A stretch of DNA of 43,895 nt, from NCBI RefSeq assembly GCF_017650195.1, contig NZ_JAGCFH010000017.1, positions 1-43,895 of the forward strand, given 5' to 3'. How positions within the stretch are numbered: position 1 is the stretch's first letter; each line of letters starts with the position of its first letter. Position numbers and translations under genes: made by a program. Origin of the DNA: Ruminococcus sp. (GTDB taxonomy: Bacteria > Bacillota > Clostridia > Oscillospirales > Ruminococcaceae). This document shows positions 14,743 through 22,593 of this stretch, piece after piece. The notes below the pieces were generated by a model. That model was not told the DNA's origin and did no database searches. It worked only from the letters and a program-made list of their open reading frames with translations.

Positions 14743-14830
14743 AAATAAAAACCTCCGGTTTTGATGATATAAGGCATCGCAACAGTATGAAGGAGACTTG
14801 CGTCCCGTACTGTACGAAAACAGGTGAGAA
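14743..14830 (-). promoter_or_regulatory. Structured gap before the ZnuA-like gene
   Basis: In the 88-nt space, CAGTA (14783-14787) and TACTG (14808-14812) enclose a hairpin that on the minus strand reads GGGAC-GCAA-GTCTC, a stem with a GNRA-type loop. It may set relative expression of the two flanking genes or stabilise the mRNA. No U tract follows, so it is not a simple terminator. Confidence 0.45.
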
Positions 14831-15130
14831 TCAGTTAAGGAGCTCCACCTTCATATTTATTAATGTATTTACAGCATAAGCCTTTCTGACGGCTGATACT
14901 GCAATGTATACCGTTAGCGCCTCAACTACTGTAATAATGGCTGTTGTGACTGTCGTACCAAGTGTGCGCAGATTGTTTCGGCAATGAGCAAGCTCCGTGC
15001 ATATCCCGCATTCGTTTCCCGAGCATTTATGGGAATTATGTTTTATGATAAAGGCAGCGGAGCAGGACAGCACAAATATAAAGAGGAATACCGCAGCAAT
15101 AGCTGTTACTCTTGATTTAAGGCTTTTCAT
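14831..15130 (-). CDS. Small two-helix membrane protein with Cys cluster, zinc-operon associated
   Basis: A 99-residue protein with two predicted membrane helices (about 8-30 and 60-80). The loop between them has four cysteines and two histidines: H-N-S-H-K-C, then C-G-I-C and H-C (Cys36, 41, 44, 50), probably on the outer face. I recall similar proteins as first genes of zinc-uptake operons in Clostridia, with no assigned function; metal sensing or delivery is inference. The start at 15130 follows AAAGGAG. The open frame runs to an ATG at 15178, but that lies at the predicted transcription start and has no ribosome binding site. First gene of a likely three-gene operon. Confidence 0.75.
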   Translation of the reverse strand: MKSLKSRVTAIAAVFLFIFVLSCSAAFIIKHNSHKCSGNECGICTELAHCRNNLRTLGTTVTTAIITVVEALTVYIAVSAVRKAYAVNTLINMKVELLN

Positions 15131-15182
15131 CCTGTCAGCTCCTTTCACGAATTTGAGAATGAATTTCATTTTTGCCATTATT

Positions 15183-15210
15183 ATTATAGCACATTTTTGA
15201 AGCTTGTCAA
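15183..15210 (-). promoter_or_regulatory. Promoter of the zinc-uptake-like operon
   Basis: Minus strand: -35 TTGACA (15205-15210), 16-bp spacer, -10 TATAAT (15183-15188). Transcription starts near 15176. I could not identify a convincing Zur-type operator. Confidence 0.85.
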
Positions 15211-15246
15211 GGCTGATGGCATTTTTTTCACTGCATTTTCATAAAG

Positions 15247-15279
15247 GATAAAAAAGTGACTGCCCCAGACAGTCACTTG
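15247..15279 (-). terminator. Terminator of the alpha/beta hydrolase gene
   Basis: AAGTGACTG (15254-15262) / CAGTCACTT (15270-15278). On the minus strand a run of T residues follows immediately (complement of 15248-15255). Confidence 0.88.
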
Positions 15280-15308
15280 AAATAGATATTTTTCAATTAA
15301 TACGCTTT

Positions 15309-16367
15309 TTAAGCAGCCTTTTCAAAAAAGCTGTTTATAAGCTCAATAAGCTCGGGATTGAAGCCATTGTAAAGCTCTCCGTCAATGGAGTTATAAAATT
15401 TAACTCTTTCGTCGTAAGGAACGTCATTGTTGTATTTTGCATTGAGCTCATCCTGCATGGGGACAATGACCTTTTCCTTGTATTCCGTATACTCCTTGGT
15501 ATTGAAATAGGAGTTATGACTGCATCTTTTCTCTTCTGAAAACGTATAGAACTCTGCCTTGGGATTGGTTATCTTTTCTCTCTGGGCAATTATAGAAGCT
15601 CCGTCGTATTTTATCACTTCGTCTTTTTCACCGTGTATTACAAGAACGGGTATGCCTGACTTGTTTATGCCGTCAACAGCCGCCCACGAGGAATTATCTC
15701 CGAACTTTATCTTGTTGTAGGTCCATACAAGAGGATTAAGCACCTTTGAAGCAATGCCGTAGGAGTTGCCGCAGCTTTCTGCAAGCTCCGCATAGGGCGT
15801 ATTGTAGCCTGACATTGACACACTAGCTTTTATTTCGTGGTCGAAATTTAGTACAGCTGCGGCTGCATATCCACCCCAACTGTGACCGAGGAGGTATTTG
15901 TCCATATTCTTTGTGCGACTGTCGTTCTCCGCGAAATCAAGAGCTTTGTCAAGGTCTATCAACGACTGTGCAAGGCCGTTTGTACCCTCGCCCTCGCTGT
16001 AGCCGCTTCCAGTGCAGTCGTAGGCAAAAATGCTCCAGCCGCAGTCTACAAGACGGGTTATGAGTCCGAGATATAATTCGTGTCCGCTGCCTATACCGTG
16101 AGAAAAAACTATAAGGCCCTTTTTGCTGCCTGCGCCGTAAATAAAGCCTTTTAACGTGTTTTCACCAGACTGGAAACTTACCTCATCACGGGGATAGGCA
16201 TTTTCGTAGTGGTCGTATAACCATGTAGCTGTAAGGTTTTTATCCGGGTATTCGCCGCGTCCGAAGCTCTTTTTCATTTCACTTGCGGTGATGATATATC
16301 CTATTATAAAAGAAACTATCAGAAATATCGCAAGTATGAGCGCTGTTCTTTTCAGTGCCTTTTTCAT
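15309..16367 (-). CDS. Membrane-anchored alpha/beta hydrolase
   Basis: A 352-residue serine hydrolase with an N-terminal membrane anchor (residues 7-28). The oxyanion-hole segment is S-H-G-I-G-S-G (89-95), the nucleophile elbow G-H-S-W-G-G (Ser163), the acid Asp249 in H-G-E-K-D-E-V and the base His284 in C-S-H-N-S-Y-F. It resembles lysophospholipase/BAAT-like hydrolases; the substrate is unknown. The start at 16367 follows GGGGGGAAG; the ATG at 16382 overlaps that purine run and has AAGG directly against it. No clear promoter of its own; it may be read from the suf genes 81 bp upstream. Confidence 0.88.
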   Translation of the reverse strand: MKKALKRTALILAIFLIVSFIIGYIITASEMKKSFGRGEYPDKNLTATWLYDHYENAYPRDEVSFQSGENTLKGFIYGAGSKKGLIVFSHGIGSGHELYLGLITRLVDCGWSIFAYDCTGSGYSEGEGTNGLAQSLIDLDKALDFAENDSRTKNMDKYLLGHSWGGYAAAAVLNFDHEIKASVSMSGYNTPYAELAESCGNSYGIASKVLNPLVWTYNKIKFGDNSSWAAVDGINKSGIPVLVIHGEKDEVIKYDGASIIAQREKITNPKAEFYTFSEEKRCSHNSYFNTKEYTEYKEKVIVPMQDELNAKYNNDVPYDERVKFYNSIDGELYNGFNPELIELINSFFEKAA

Positions 16368-16448
16368 AAGCTTCCCCCCCATCCTTTAAATTATGATTTG
16401 TTTTAGCAACAATTACAGAACAGCATTACTCTGGTATTATCATAAGCC

Positions 16449-17375
16449 TCACTTGAGGAAGCCGTTTATTATTTGTTCTTCAGCTTCAGCCTCGGTAAGC
16501 CCGAGGGTCATGAGCTTTATTAGCTGTTCTCCTGCAATCTTGCCTATAGCAGCCTCATGAACGAGAGCCGCGTCTATACTGTTTGCTTCAAGGGAAGGAA
16601 CAGCAAGTATACGTCCGTTATCCATGATTATTGAGTCGCATTCTGTGTGACCGCTGCAAGCAGCGTTTCCGATTATGCAGAGATCCAGTTTCTGATATGA
16701 GTCGTCACGGGCAACAGAACGCGATACCACGTCCGCACTGGAACCGTCCCCCTTAAGGTCTACCTTGTATATACTGCCTGCCTGTTGAACACCGTGGGTC
16801 ATGAGTCTTTCGCGGACTATGAGCTTTGCGTTTTCCTTAAGCTCTGCAATAGTTGTCCTCTCTGTGGAGTCAACTCCCTTTATCTGCACCATTTCCATTT
16901 CCATGGTGCTTCCTTCCTCCATGTAGACCTCTGTAACGGGATTTAGTATGCGCTTTCCACTTCCATCGCCGGAGCCGTAATGCTTTTCCACATATTTTAT
17001 ACGGGAGTTCTTTCCTATATAGAATCGGTGTATACCGTCATGCTCTGAGTCCTGGGAGCCACAGTTTTCAATGCCACAGCCTGCGACTATTAAGACGTCA
17101 CAGTCTTCGCCAATATAGAAATCGTTGTATACATTCTCCTTTATTCCGCTCTGACTCAGCACAACGGGAATATGCACGCTTTCGTTTTTGGTTCCGTCCT
17201 TTATGCGGATATCAATACCGCTGACATCTGTTTTGGACTGGATATCAATATTTGCAGTGGTGTTCCTGCTGATAGCCTGTCCGTTTGCACGGAGATTATA
17301 AGCTCCTTCCGGTATACCGTGTAGATCGGCGACCTCCTGAAAAAGTCTTTTCTGAACTGCGTCCATTTTAACCAT
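16449..17375 (-). CDS. SufB/SufD-like scaffold of a minimal SUF system
   Basis: A 308-residue SufB/SufD-family beta-helix protein, much shorter than SufB of the full SUF system (about 470-500). The conserved C-terminal core is visible: A-C-S-G-H-T-E-C-D (Cys240, Cys246) and V-H-E-A-A-I-G-K-I (272-280). Cys100 and Cys105 (C-G-I-E-N-C) are further candidate ligands. With SufC it would form the two-gene system called SMS (SmsCB) in anaerobes and archaea, which assembles iron-sulfur clusters. The start at 17375 has AAGGAGG at 8-nt spacing; the Shine-Dalgarno overlaps the sufC stop codon, so translation is coupled. No sufS, sufU or sufE adjoins. Confidence 0.87.
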   Translation of the reverse strand: MVKMDAVQKRLFQEVADLHGIPEGAYNLRANGQAISRNTTANIDIQSKTDVSGIDIRIKDGTKNESVHIPVVLSQSGIKENVYNDFYIGEDCDVLIVAGCGIENCGSQDSEHDGIHRFYIGKNSRIKYVEKHYGSGDGSGKRILNPVTEVYMEEGSTMEMEMVQIKGVDSTERTTIAELKENAKLIVRERLMTHGVQQAGSIYKVDLKGDGSSADVVSRSVARDDSYQKLDLCIIGNAACSGHTECDSIIMDNGRILAVPSLEANSIDAALVHEAAIGKIAGEQLIKLMTLGLTEAEAEEQIINGFLK

Positions 17376-17388
17376 ATCTGTCGCCTCC

Positions 17389-18117
17389 TTACTGTATTTT
17401 GCTGCAAACATTCACAGCATTTTCAGTACCTGTTATCTCTGGGAGGATAGTATCCTTATCGCCCTGTTTGACTATCTTTCCGTCAGCGATGACTACTATC
17501 TCGTCAGCAATATTGAGGATACGTTCCTGATGAGAGATAACAATTATGGATCTGCCTCTGCGGTCCCTGCGCATATTTTCAAATATACGTATAAGGTTGT
17601 TGAAGCTCCACAGGTCTATGCCTGCCTCGGGCTCGTCAAAGAGCGCAAGCTTTACGTCACGGGCAAGCACAGTGGCTATTTCTATACGCTTCAGCTCTCC
17701 GCCGGAGAGGGAGGCGTTTATTTCACGGTCGATATAATCCTTGGCACATAGTCCAACTTCTGAGAGGTATTCGCAGGCTTCCGATACAGAAAGAGCTTTG
17801 CCGGCAGCGATCCTGAGAAGATCGACAACAGTCATACCCTTGAAGCGGACAGGCTGCTGAAAAGCGAAGCCTATACCCATTTTTGCACGGTCTGTGATGC
17901 TTTTTTCGGTGATATCCTCGCCGTCGAAGATAATCTGACCAGAATTATTTTTTACTATACCTGCAACGACCTTTGCAAGCGTTGATTTACCACCGCCGTT
18001 TGGACCTGTAATGACCACGAATTTGCTGTCCTCTACGGTCAGGCTGATATCTCTGAGGATACCCACGTTTTTACCGTCATTGTCGGCGTTGAAAACTATA
18101 TTTTTCAGTTCGAGCAT
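17389..18117 (-). CDS. sufC: SufC-like ATPase of a minimal SUF system
   Basis: A 242-residue ABC-type ATPase. Walker A G-P-N-G-G-G-K-S-T (38-46), Q-loop F-Q-Q-P (86-89), ABC signature L-S-G-G-E-L-K-R (137-144), Walker B L-A-L-F-D-E-P-E-A-G-I-D (157-168) and H-loop V-I-S-H-Q-E-R are all present. F-A-F-Q-Q-P-V and D-E-P-E-A-G-I-D are SufC-like rather than transporter-like. It powers cluster assembly on the SufB-like partner downstream. GGGAG precedes the ATG. It is first in the operon, behind a structured leader. Confidence 0.92.
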   Translation of the reverse strand: MLELKNIVFNADNDGKNVGILRDISLTVEDSKFVVITGPNGGGKSTLAKVVAGIVKNNSGQIIFDGEDITEKSITDRAKMGIGFAFQQPVRFKGMTVVDLLRIAAGKALSVSEACEYLSEVGLCAKDYIDREINASLSGGELKRIEIATVLARDVKLALFDEPEAGIDLWSFNNLIRIFENMRRDRRGRSIIVISHQERILNIADEIVVIADGKIVKQGDKDTILPEITGTENAVNVCSKIQ

Positions 18118-18265
18118 TTTTTACTCCCTTCAATTTGTTTTGCTCTTCAGAGCAAAATGAGCTTAACATAAATTAGTGTACTGCGCAAATTCCATGATTT
18201 TTAAGAACTTACGCTCTCCGAACATAGTTCGGGATAATGACCGCCTTGCGGCGGTTATTGAGGAC
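18118..18265 (-). promoter_or_regulatory. Structured leader of the suf operon
   Basis: About 148 nt are transcribed before sufC. Three hairpins can form on the minus strand: ACCGCC-GCAA-GGCGGT at about 18239-18256, CCGAAC/GTTCGG around 18218-18233, and TTTTGCTCT/AGAGCAAAA at about 18138-18158, ending close to the ribosome binding site. I do not recognise a known riboswitch or an Rrf2/IscR operator. Control by iron-sulfur status is plausible but only inferred. Confidence 0.5.
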
Positions 18266-18271
18266 ACACCA

Positions 18272-18300
18272 ATTATAACACGCAGTATGCCCGAAATCAA
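18272..18300 (-). promoter_or_regulatory. Promoter of the suf operon
   Basis: Minus strand: -35 TTGATT (18295-18300), 17-bp spacer, -10 TATAAT (18272-18277). Confidence 0.82.
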
Positions 18301-18420
18301 CCAATACAGTCCTTTTGTTGCATAAGAGAAACAATGTGTAAGAGGGGAAATAACGTAGAATAGGGTATAATACGTTATCATACTAAAACACCTATTTTAC
18401 ATACATGAAAACTTCCATTG

Positions 18421-18449
18421 TTGACATGAATGGTATTACAGATTATAAT
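18421..18449 (+). promoter_or_regulatory. Promoter of the VOC gene
   Basis: -35 TTGACA (18421-18426), 17-bp spacer, -10 TATAAT (18444-18449). Perfect consensus boxes; leader of only about 20 nt. Confidence 0.88.
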
Positions 18450-18474
18450 TTTATCATGGAAGGGAGGCAGAGCT

Positions 18475-18858
18475 ATGATTATTGAACACGTAGCAGTATA
18501 CGTAAATGACCTCGAAGGCGTACGGGACTTTTTCCTCAGGTACTTCGGAGGAAGTTCAAACAGTGGCTATTATAATGAAAGGACCGGTTTTCGCTCTTAT
18601 TTTATCAGCTTTGACAGCGGTTCACGGCTGGAGCTAATGACCCGTCCGGAAATTGCAGATATGCCAAGAGATACAGCCCAGATGGGATATGCTCATATAG
18701 CTTTCAGTCTCGGCAGTGAGGAAAGGGTAGACGAGCTTACAGAAAAACTAAGAGCAGATGGCTATGAGGTAATAAGCGGCCCTAGGATTACGGGAGACGG
18801 TTACTATGAGAGTTGCATTTCCGCTTTTGAGGGGAATATCATAGAGCTAACAGTCTGA
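18475..18858 (+). CDS. VOC family protein (glyoxalase/dioxygenase fold)
   Basis: A 127-residue single-unit vicinal-oxygen-chelate protein. It opens with I-I-E-H-V-A-V-Y-V-N-D-L (His5 as a metal ligand candidate), has S-R-L-E-L-M (a mid-chain Glu ligand), Y-A-H-I-A-F-S (His ligand) and ends G-N-I-I-E-L-T-V (C-terminal Glu ligand), so the four usual metal sites are kept. Substrate unknown; detoxification of an aldehyde or thiol adduct is common in the family. GGGAGG lies 7 nt before the ATG at 18475. Single-gene unit; its end has no obvious terminator. Confidence 0.87.
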   Translation: MIIEHVAVYVNDLEGVRDFFLRYFGGSSNSGYYNERTGFRSYFISFDSGSRLELMTRPEIADMPRDTAQMGYAHIAFSLGSEERVDELTEKLRADGYEVISGPRITGDGYYESCISAFEGNIIELTV

Positions 18859-18958
18859 TATGGCAGCTTTTGCAACAAAAAAACACGCTCAAAAATATGT
18901 TTTTTGTGCATAACCGCACTTTTTGCACAATGGGCGGCAATTATCCGCAAAAAAAGTC

Positions 18959-18987
18959 TTGCTAAATTAATTGCATTATTATATAAT
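18959..18987 (+). promoter_or_regulatory. Promoter of a candidate small RNA
   Basis: -35 TTGCTA (18959-18964), 17-bp spacer, -10 TATAAT (18982-18987). The -35 is weak but the -10 and spacing are ideal. Confidence 0.55.
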
Positions 18988-18993
18988 GTATTC

Positions 18994-19099
18994 AAGAAGT
19001 GATTCCTTTGCTTCTGCACGGGTCTGCACCCCGTGCCGAAAAGAATTTGTTGTAAGGGACAAATCAGAAATGGCTGTACTCAAAGAGTACGGCTTTTTT
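18994..19099 (+). ncRNA. Candidate small RNA (~106 nt)
   Basis: A transcript from the promoter at 18959-18987 would end at a terminator formed by GCTGTACTC (19073-19081), AAA, GAGTACGGC (19085-19093) and TTTTTT. In between, GCACGGG (19016-19022) pairs with CCCGTGC (19030-19036). No protein gene lies within, apart from an unsupported 70-codon frame without a ribosome binding site. It stands just upstream of the trp T-box promoter and is separate from it. I cannot assign a family. Confidence 0.5.
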
Positions 19100-19141
19100 C
19101 TTGCACTAACACCCTATATCGAAAAAAATTTCAAAAACCCC

Positions 19142-19170
19142 TTGACAAGAGAGAAAATCAATGATATAAT
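19142..19170 (+). promoter_or_regulatory. Promoter of the trp operon
   Basis: -35 TTGACA (19142-19147), 17-bp spacer, -10 TATAAT (19165-19170). Perfect consensus; regulation is left to the T-box that follows. Confidence 0.92.
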
Positions 19171-19177
19171 AGCAACA

Positions 19178-19478
19178 TATTAAACCGTTGAAGCGGAGAT
19201 AAAGTTAATTATGCTTCTACAGAGAGCCCGCGTTGCTGAGAGTCGGGTGAAAAACAGATTAGCAAATGGACCGCTGAGGGTGCAGTCAAATGGGGCGGCA
19301 AGAGTTGGTTTTTTCCGTAGCCTTTTCCAGAGTATTCTGCAACGTAAGGATGTGCGTTAATCATCAGGGATATGTTAGTATCCTGTAAAGCGCATGGCAA
19401 TGCCGTGAATCAAGGTGGTACCGCGGATAAGATTATTCGTCCTTGACAGATCAAATTGGTCTGTCAGGGACTTTTTTA
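19178..19478 (+). promoter_or_regulatory. T-box leader with Trp (UGG) specifier
   Basis: A ~300-nt leader with the T-box parts in order: a GAGAG segment in stem I (about 19222-19227), the specifier region with TGG at 19267-19269 just before ACCGCTGAGG, the T-box proper AAGGTGGTACCGCGG (19412-19426), and the terminator stem GTCCTTGACAGA (19439-19450) / TCTGTCAGGGAC (19460-19471) with TTTTTT after it. Uncharged tRNA-Trp would pair with UGG and the T-box bulge, form the antiterminator and allow transcription of trpEGDCFBA. The trp genes downstream confirm the amino acid. Confidence 0.95.
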
Positions 19479-19508
19479 TTATTCCGACAGACCCCGGAGG
19501 TGCTTTAA

Positions 19509-20975
19509 ATGAAATTTTTACCCGAATTCGACGAAGTAAAACGTTATGCTGAGAGCGGCAGGTATGACATTCTCCCGGTGAGCTGCGAGATACTGTCAGA
19601 TATCTGCACTCCTATCGAAGCCATTATGATACTCAAGAGTATCTCGACTCACTGCTATATGCTTGAGTCTGTGGCAGACAAGGAGAAATGGGGGCGGTAT
19701 ACCTTCCTTGGCTACGATCCAAAGCTGCAAATTACCGCAGCCGGAAACGAGCTTTCTATCGGCGACGTGAAAATGACAACAGAGGATCCTTCAGTTCAGA
19801 TTAGACAGATACTTTCAAATTACAGAAGCCCCAAATTCGACTATCTTCCTACTTTCACGGGCGGTCTTGCAGGCTATTTCTCATACGATTTCCTTGCCTA
19901 CAGCGAGAAGACTCTCCGCACCGATGTGACGGATACCGAGAACTTCAAGGATGTGGACCTGATGCTTTTTGACAAGGTCATAGCTTTTGACAACTTCCGC
20001 CAGAAGCTCATACTCATCGCGAATATGCGTCTTGAAGAGGGAGAGTCAGGCTACAATAAGGCGAAAATGGAGCTTCAGCAAATGGCTGACCTCCTTAGAA
20101 ACGGCGTTTCTAAGCGCGAACCAGCAGGACATCTGAAAAGCGAGGTAACAGCTCTCTTTAGCAAGGAGCAGTACTGTGATATGGTGGAAAAGGCAAAGCG
20201 CCATATTCGCGAGGGAGATATCTTCCAGATAGTTCTCTCGAATCGACTCAGCGCTGACTATGAAGGAAGCTTGCTGAATACCTACCGTGTTCTCAGGACT
20301 ATCAACCCTTCACCTTATATGTTCTATTTCTCCGGAACAGACGTTGAGATAGCAGGAGCTTCTCCTGAAACCCTCGTAAAGCTGGAGGACGGAGTGCTTC
20401 ATACTTTCCCTCTTGCGGGAACACGTCCTCGTGGAAAGACGGAGAATGAGGACAAAGCTCTCGAAGCTGACTTGCTTGCAGATGAAAAAGAACTTGCAGA
20501 GCACAATATGCTGGTTGACCTTGGACGTAACGATCTCGGAAAGATTAGTAAATTCGGTAGTGTTCAGGTGGAAAAGCTCCACAGCATAGAGCGTTATTCC
20601 CATGTAATGCATATCGGCTCTACGGTGCGTGGAGATATAAGGGAAGAGTTTGACGGACTTGACGCTGTGAGTGCTGTACTTCCGGCAGGAACTCTCTCGG
20701 GAGCACCAAAGATACGCGCCTGCCAGCTAATAGCAGAGCTTGAAAACAACAAGCGCGGTATTTATGGCGGCGCTATCGGCTACATCGATTTTACCGGAAA
20801 CCTTGATACCTGTATCGCTATACGCATAGCGTACAAGAAGAACGGAAAGGTATTCGTAAGAAGCGGTGCAGGAATAGTTGCTGATTCAGTACCTGAAAAG
20901 GAATATCAGGAGTGTATAAACAAGGCGGCGGCAGTTGTAAATGCCCTTAAGCTTGCAGAGGAGGCGGACGTATGA
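19509..20975 (+). CDS. trpE: Anthranilate synthase component I
   Basis: The 488-residue TrpE subunit converts chorismate and ammonia to anthranilate. It has the N-terminal L-E-S motif of the tryptophan feedback site (M-L-E-S near residue 50) and the C-terminal chorismate-binding core: D-I-F-Q-I-V-L-S-N-R, P-S-P-Y-M-F-Y, G-A-S-P-E-T-L-V, G-T-R-P-R-G, L-V-D-L-G-R-N-D-L-G and the G-T-L-S-G-A-P-K-I-R signature near 400. GGAGG precedes the ATG. It is first in the operon and overlaps trpG by 4 nt. Confidence 0.97.
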   Translation: MKFLPEFDEVKRYAESGRYDILPVSCEILSDICTPIEAIMILKSISTHCYMLESVADKEKWGRYTFLGYDPKLQITAAGNELSIGDVKMTTEDPSVQIRQILSNYRSPKFDYLPTFTGGLAGYFSYDFLAYSEKTLRTDVTDTENFKDVDLMLFDKVIAFDNFRQKLILIANMRLEEGESGYNKAKMELQQMADLLRNGVSKREPAGHLKSEVTALFSKEQYCDMVEKAKRHIREGDIFQIVLSNRLSADYEGSLLNTYRVLRTINPSPYMFYFSGTDVEIAGASPETLVKLEDGVLHTFPLAGTRPRGKTENEDKALEADLLADEKELAEHNMLVDLGRNDLGKISKFGSVQVEKLHSIERYSHVMHIGSTVRGDIREEFDGLDAVSAVLPAGTLSGAPKIRACQLIAELENNKRGIYGGAIGYIDFTGNLDTCIAIRIAYKKNGKVFVRSGAGIVADSVPEKEYQECINKAAAVVNALKLAEEADV

Positions 20976-21538
20976 TTCTTCTCATTGATAATTACGACAG
21001 CTTCTCCTACAACCTCTATCAGCTTGTAGGAGAAATATGTCCCGATATCAAGGTCATAAGGAATGACGAGATGACAGTGAAGGAGATAGAGGAGCTTGCT
21101 CCTGATAAGATAATCCTTTCTCCAGGTCCCGGACGTCCCGAAGACGCAGGAATAATAATCGAAGCGGCAAGAACAGTATGTCAGAAGATACCGACTCTTG
21201 GCGTTTGTCTAGGCCATCAGGCTATATGTGCCGCTTACGGTGCTAAGGTGACCTACGCAAAGGAACTGATGCACGGAAAACAGTCCGTTATAAGCTTCAT
21301 GAACAACAGCCCCATATTCAAAGGTATAGATGAAGGGGCGCCTGTTGCGAGATATCATTCACTTGCAGCGGATGCTGCCACGATACCAGATTGCTTCAAC
21401 GTTACGGCAGTTGCCGATGACGGAGAGATAATGGCGGTACAGCATAAAGAGTTCCCCATATATGGTGTGCAGTTCCACCCGGAGTCGATAATGACTCCCG
21501 ACGGAAAGATAATGCTGCGCAACTTCATTGAATTGTAA
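20972..21538 (+). CDS. trpG: Anthranilate synthase component II (glutamine amidotransferase)
   Basis: A 188-residue class I glutamine amidotransferase that supplies ammonia to TrpE. The catalytic triad is complete: Cys79 in G-V-C-L-G-H-Q, His169 and Glu171 in F-H-P-E-S. The N-terminal D-N-Y-D-S-F-S-Y-N and S-P-G-P-G-R-P motifs are typical. It is not fused to TrpD. The ATGA overlap with trpE indicates coupled, equimolar synthesis. In some bacteria this subunit also serves PabB; no pabB is nearby. Confidence 0.97.
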   Translation: MILLIDNYDSFSYNLYQLVGEICPDIKVIRNDEMTVKEIEELAPDKIILSPGPGRPEDAGIIIEAARTVCQKIPTLGVCLGHQAICAAYGAKVTYAKELMHGKQSVISFMNNSPIFKGIDEGAPVARYHSLAADAATIPDCFNVTAVADDGEIMAVQHKEFPIYGVQFHPESIMTPDGKIMLRNFIEL

Positions 21539-21565
21539 TTCTATAGATTGAACGGAGGTTTTATT

Positions 21566-22585
21566 ATGATTAAGGAAGCAATTGTTAAGATAGTAAACAA
21601 GGAAGACCTCACCTATGACGAGGCATATAAGGTAATATCCGAGATAATGGCAGGAGAGACCACTCCTACCCAGAATGCGGCTTTCCTTTCAGCTCTTTCA
21701 ACAAAGAGCACAAAGGCTGAGACAATTGACGAGATCACAGGCTGTGCAGCTGCAATGCGTGACGCTGCGATAAAGTTCGAGAACGATATGGATCTCCTTG
21801 AAATAGTAGGAACAGGCGGTGACAATGCTCACAGCTTCAATATTTCAACTACTTCCGCATTCGTTATCGCGTCCTCAGGCATAAAGGTATCAAAGCACGG
21901 AAACCGCGCGGCTTCTTCACTTTCAGGTACTGCAGACTGCCTTGAGGCTCTTGGCGCAAAAATAGACATCGAACCTGAAAGGTGCCGACAGCTCCTTGAA
22001 AACGTGGGCTTCTGCTTCTTCTTCGCTCAGAAATACCACACCTCTATGAAGTACGTAGGTCCCATAAGAAAGGAACTCGGATTCCGTACAGTATTCAATA
22101 TCCTCGGACCTCTTACAAATCCTGCCTGCCCGAAGCATCATCTTCTCGGCGTTTATGATAGTGTACTTCTTGAACCTGTTGCTGAAGTGCTTATGAAGCT
22201 TGGTTCTAAGAACGGTATGGTTGTATTCGGTAAGGATAAGCTTGATGAGATTTCAATGAGCGCTCCTACAGCAGTATGCGAGTATAGGGACGGCTGGATG
22301 AAGAATTACGAGATAACTCCCGAGCAGTTCGGCTTTGAGCGCTGCACAAGGGATGACTTAAAGGGCGGTACTCCCGAAGAGAATGCGGCTATCACACGCG
22401 GTATTCTTGACGGCAGCATAACCGGACATAAGAGAAACGCAGTTCTGATGAACGCAGGCGCGGCAATATATATAGGCGGCAGGGCAGAGACTATGGCTGA
22501 GGGTATCAAAAAAGCTGCCGAGCTCATAGACAGTGGCGCTTCTCTTGCTATAATGGATGAATTCATAGCCGAGTCACAGAACTGA
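21566..22585 (+). CDS. trpD: Anthranilate phosphoribosyltransferase
   Basis: The 339-residue enzyme joins anthranilate to PRPP. It has the V-G-T-G-G-D PRPP loop (81-86), N-I-S-T (S-F-N-I-S-T), [15 protein letters not shown] and the D-E-I-S metal site. CGGAGG lies 7 nt before the ATG at 21566. A TTG at 21548 extends the frame but overlaps the ribosome binding site. Normal family length. Confidence 0.97.
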   Translation: MIKEAIVKIVNKEDLTYDEAYKVISEIMAGETTPTQNAAFLSALSTKSTKAETIDEITGCAAAMRDAAIKFENDMDLLEIVGTGGDNAHSFNISTTSAFVIASSGIKVSKHGNRAASSLSGTADCLEALGAKIDIEPERCRQLLENVGFCFFFAQKYHTSMKYVGPIRKELGFRTVFNILGPLTNPACPKHHLLGVYDSVLLEPVAEVLMKLGSKNGMVVFGKDKLDEISMSAPTAVCEYRDGWMKNYEITPEQFGFERCTRDDLKGGTPEENAAITRGILDGSITGHKRNAVLMNAGAAIYIGGRAETMAEGIKKAAELIDSGASLAIMDEFIAESQN

Positions 22586-22593
22586 GGTGCGGC

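Noticed and set aside
14743..14830. Resemblance to a c-di-GMP (GEMM) riboswitch because of GGGACGCAAG on the minus strand
   Set aside because: The second GEMM hairpin and the conserved GCAAACC segment are missing; the match is just a GNRA-type loop.
18974..19183. 70-codon plus-strand frame before the trp T-box
   Set aside because: It runs through a hairpin, a terminator and the trp promoter; no ribosome binding site.
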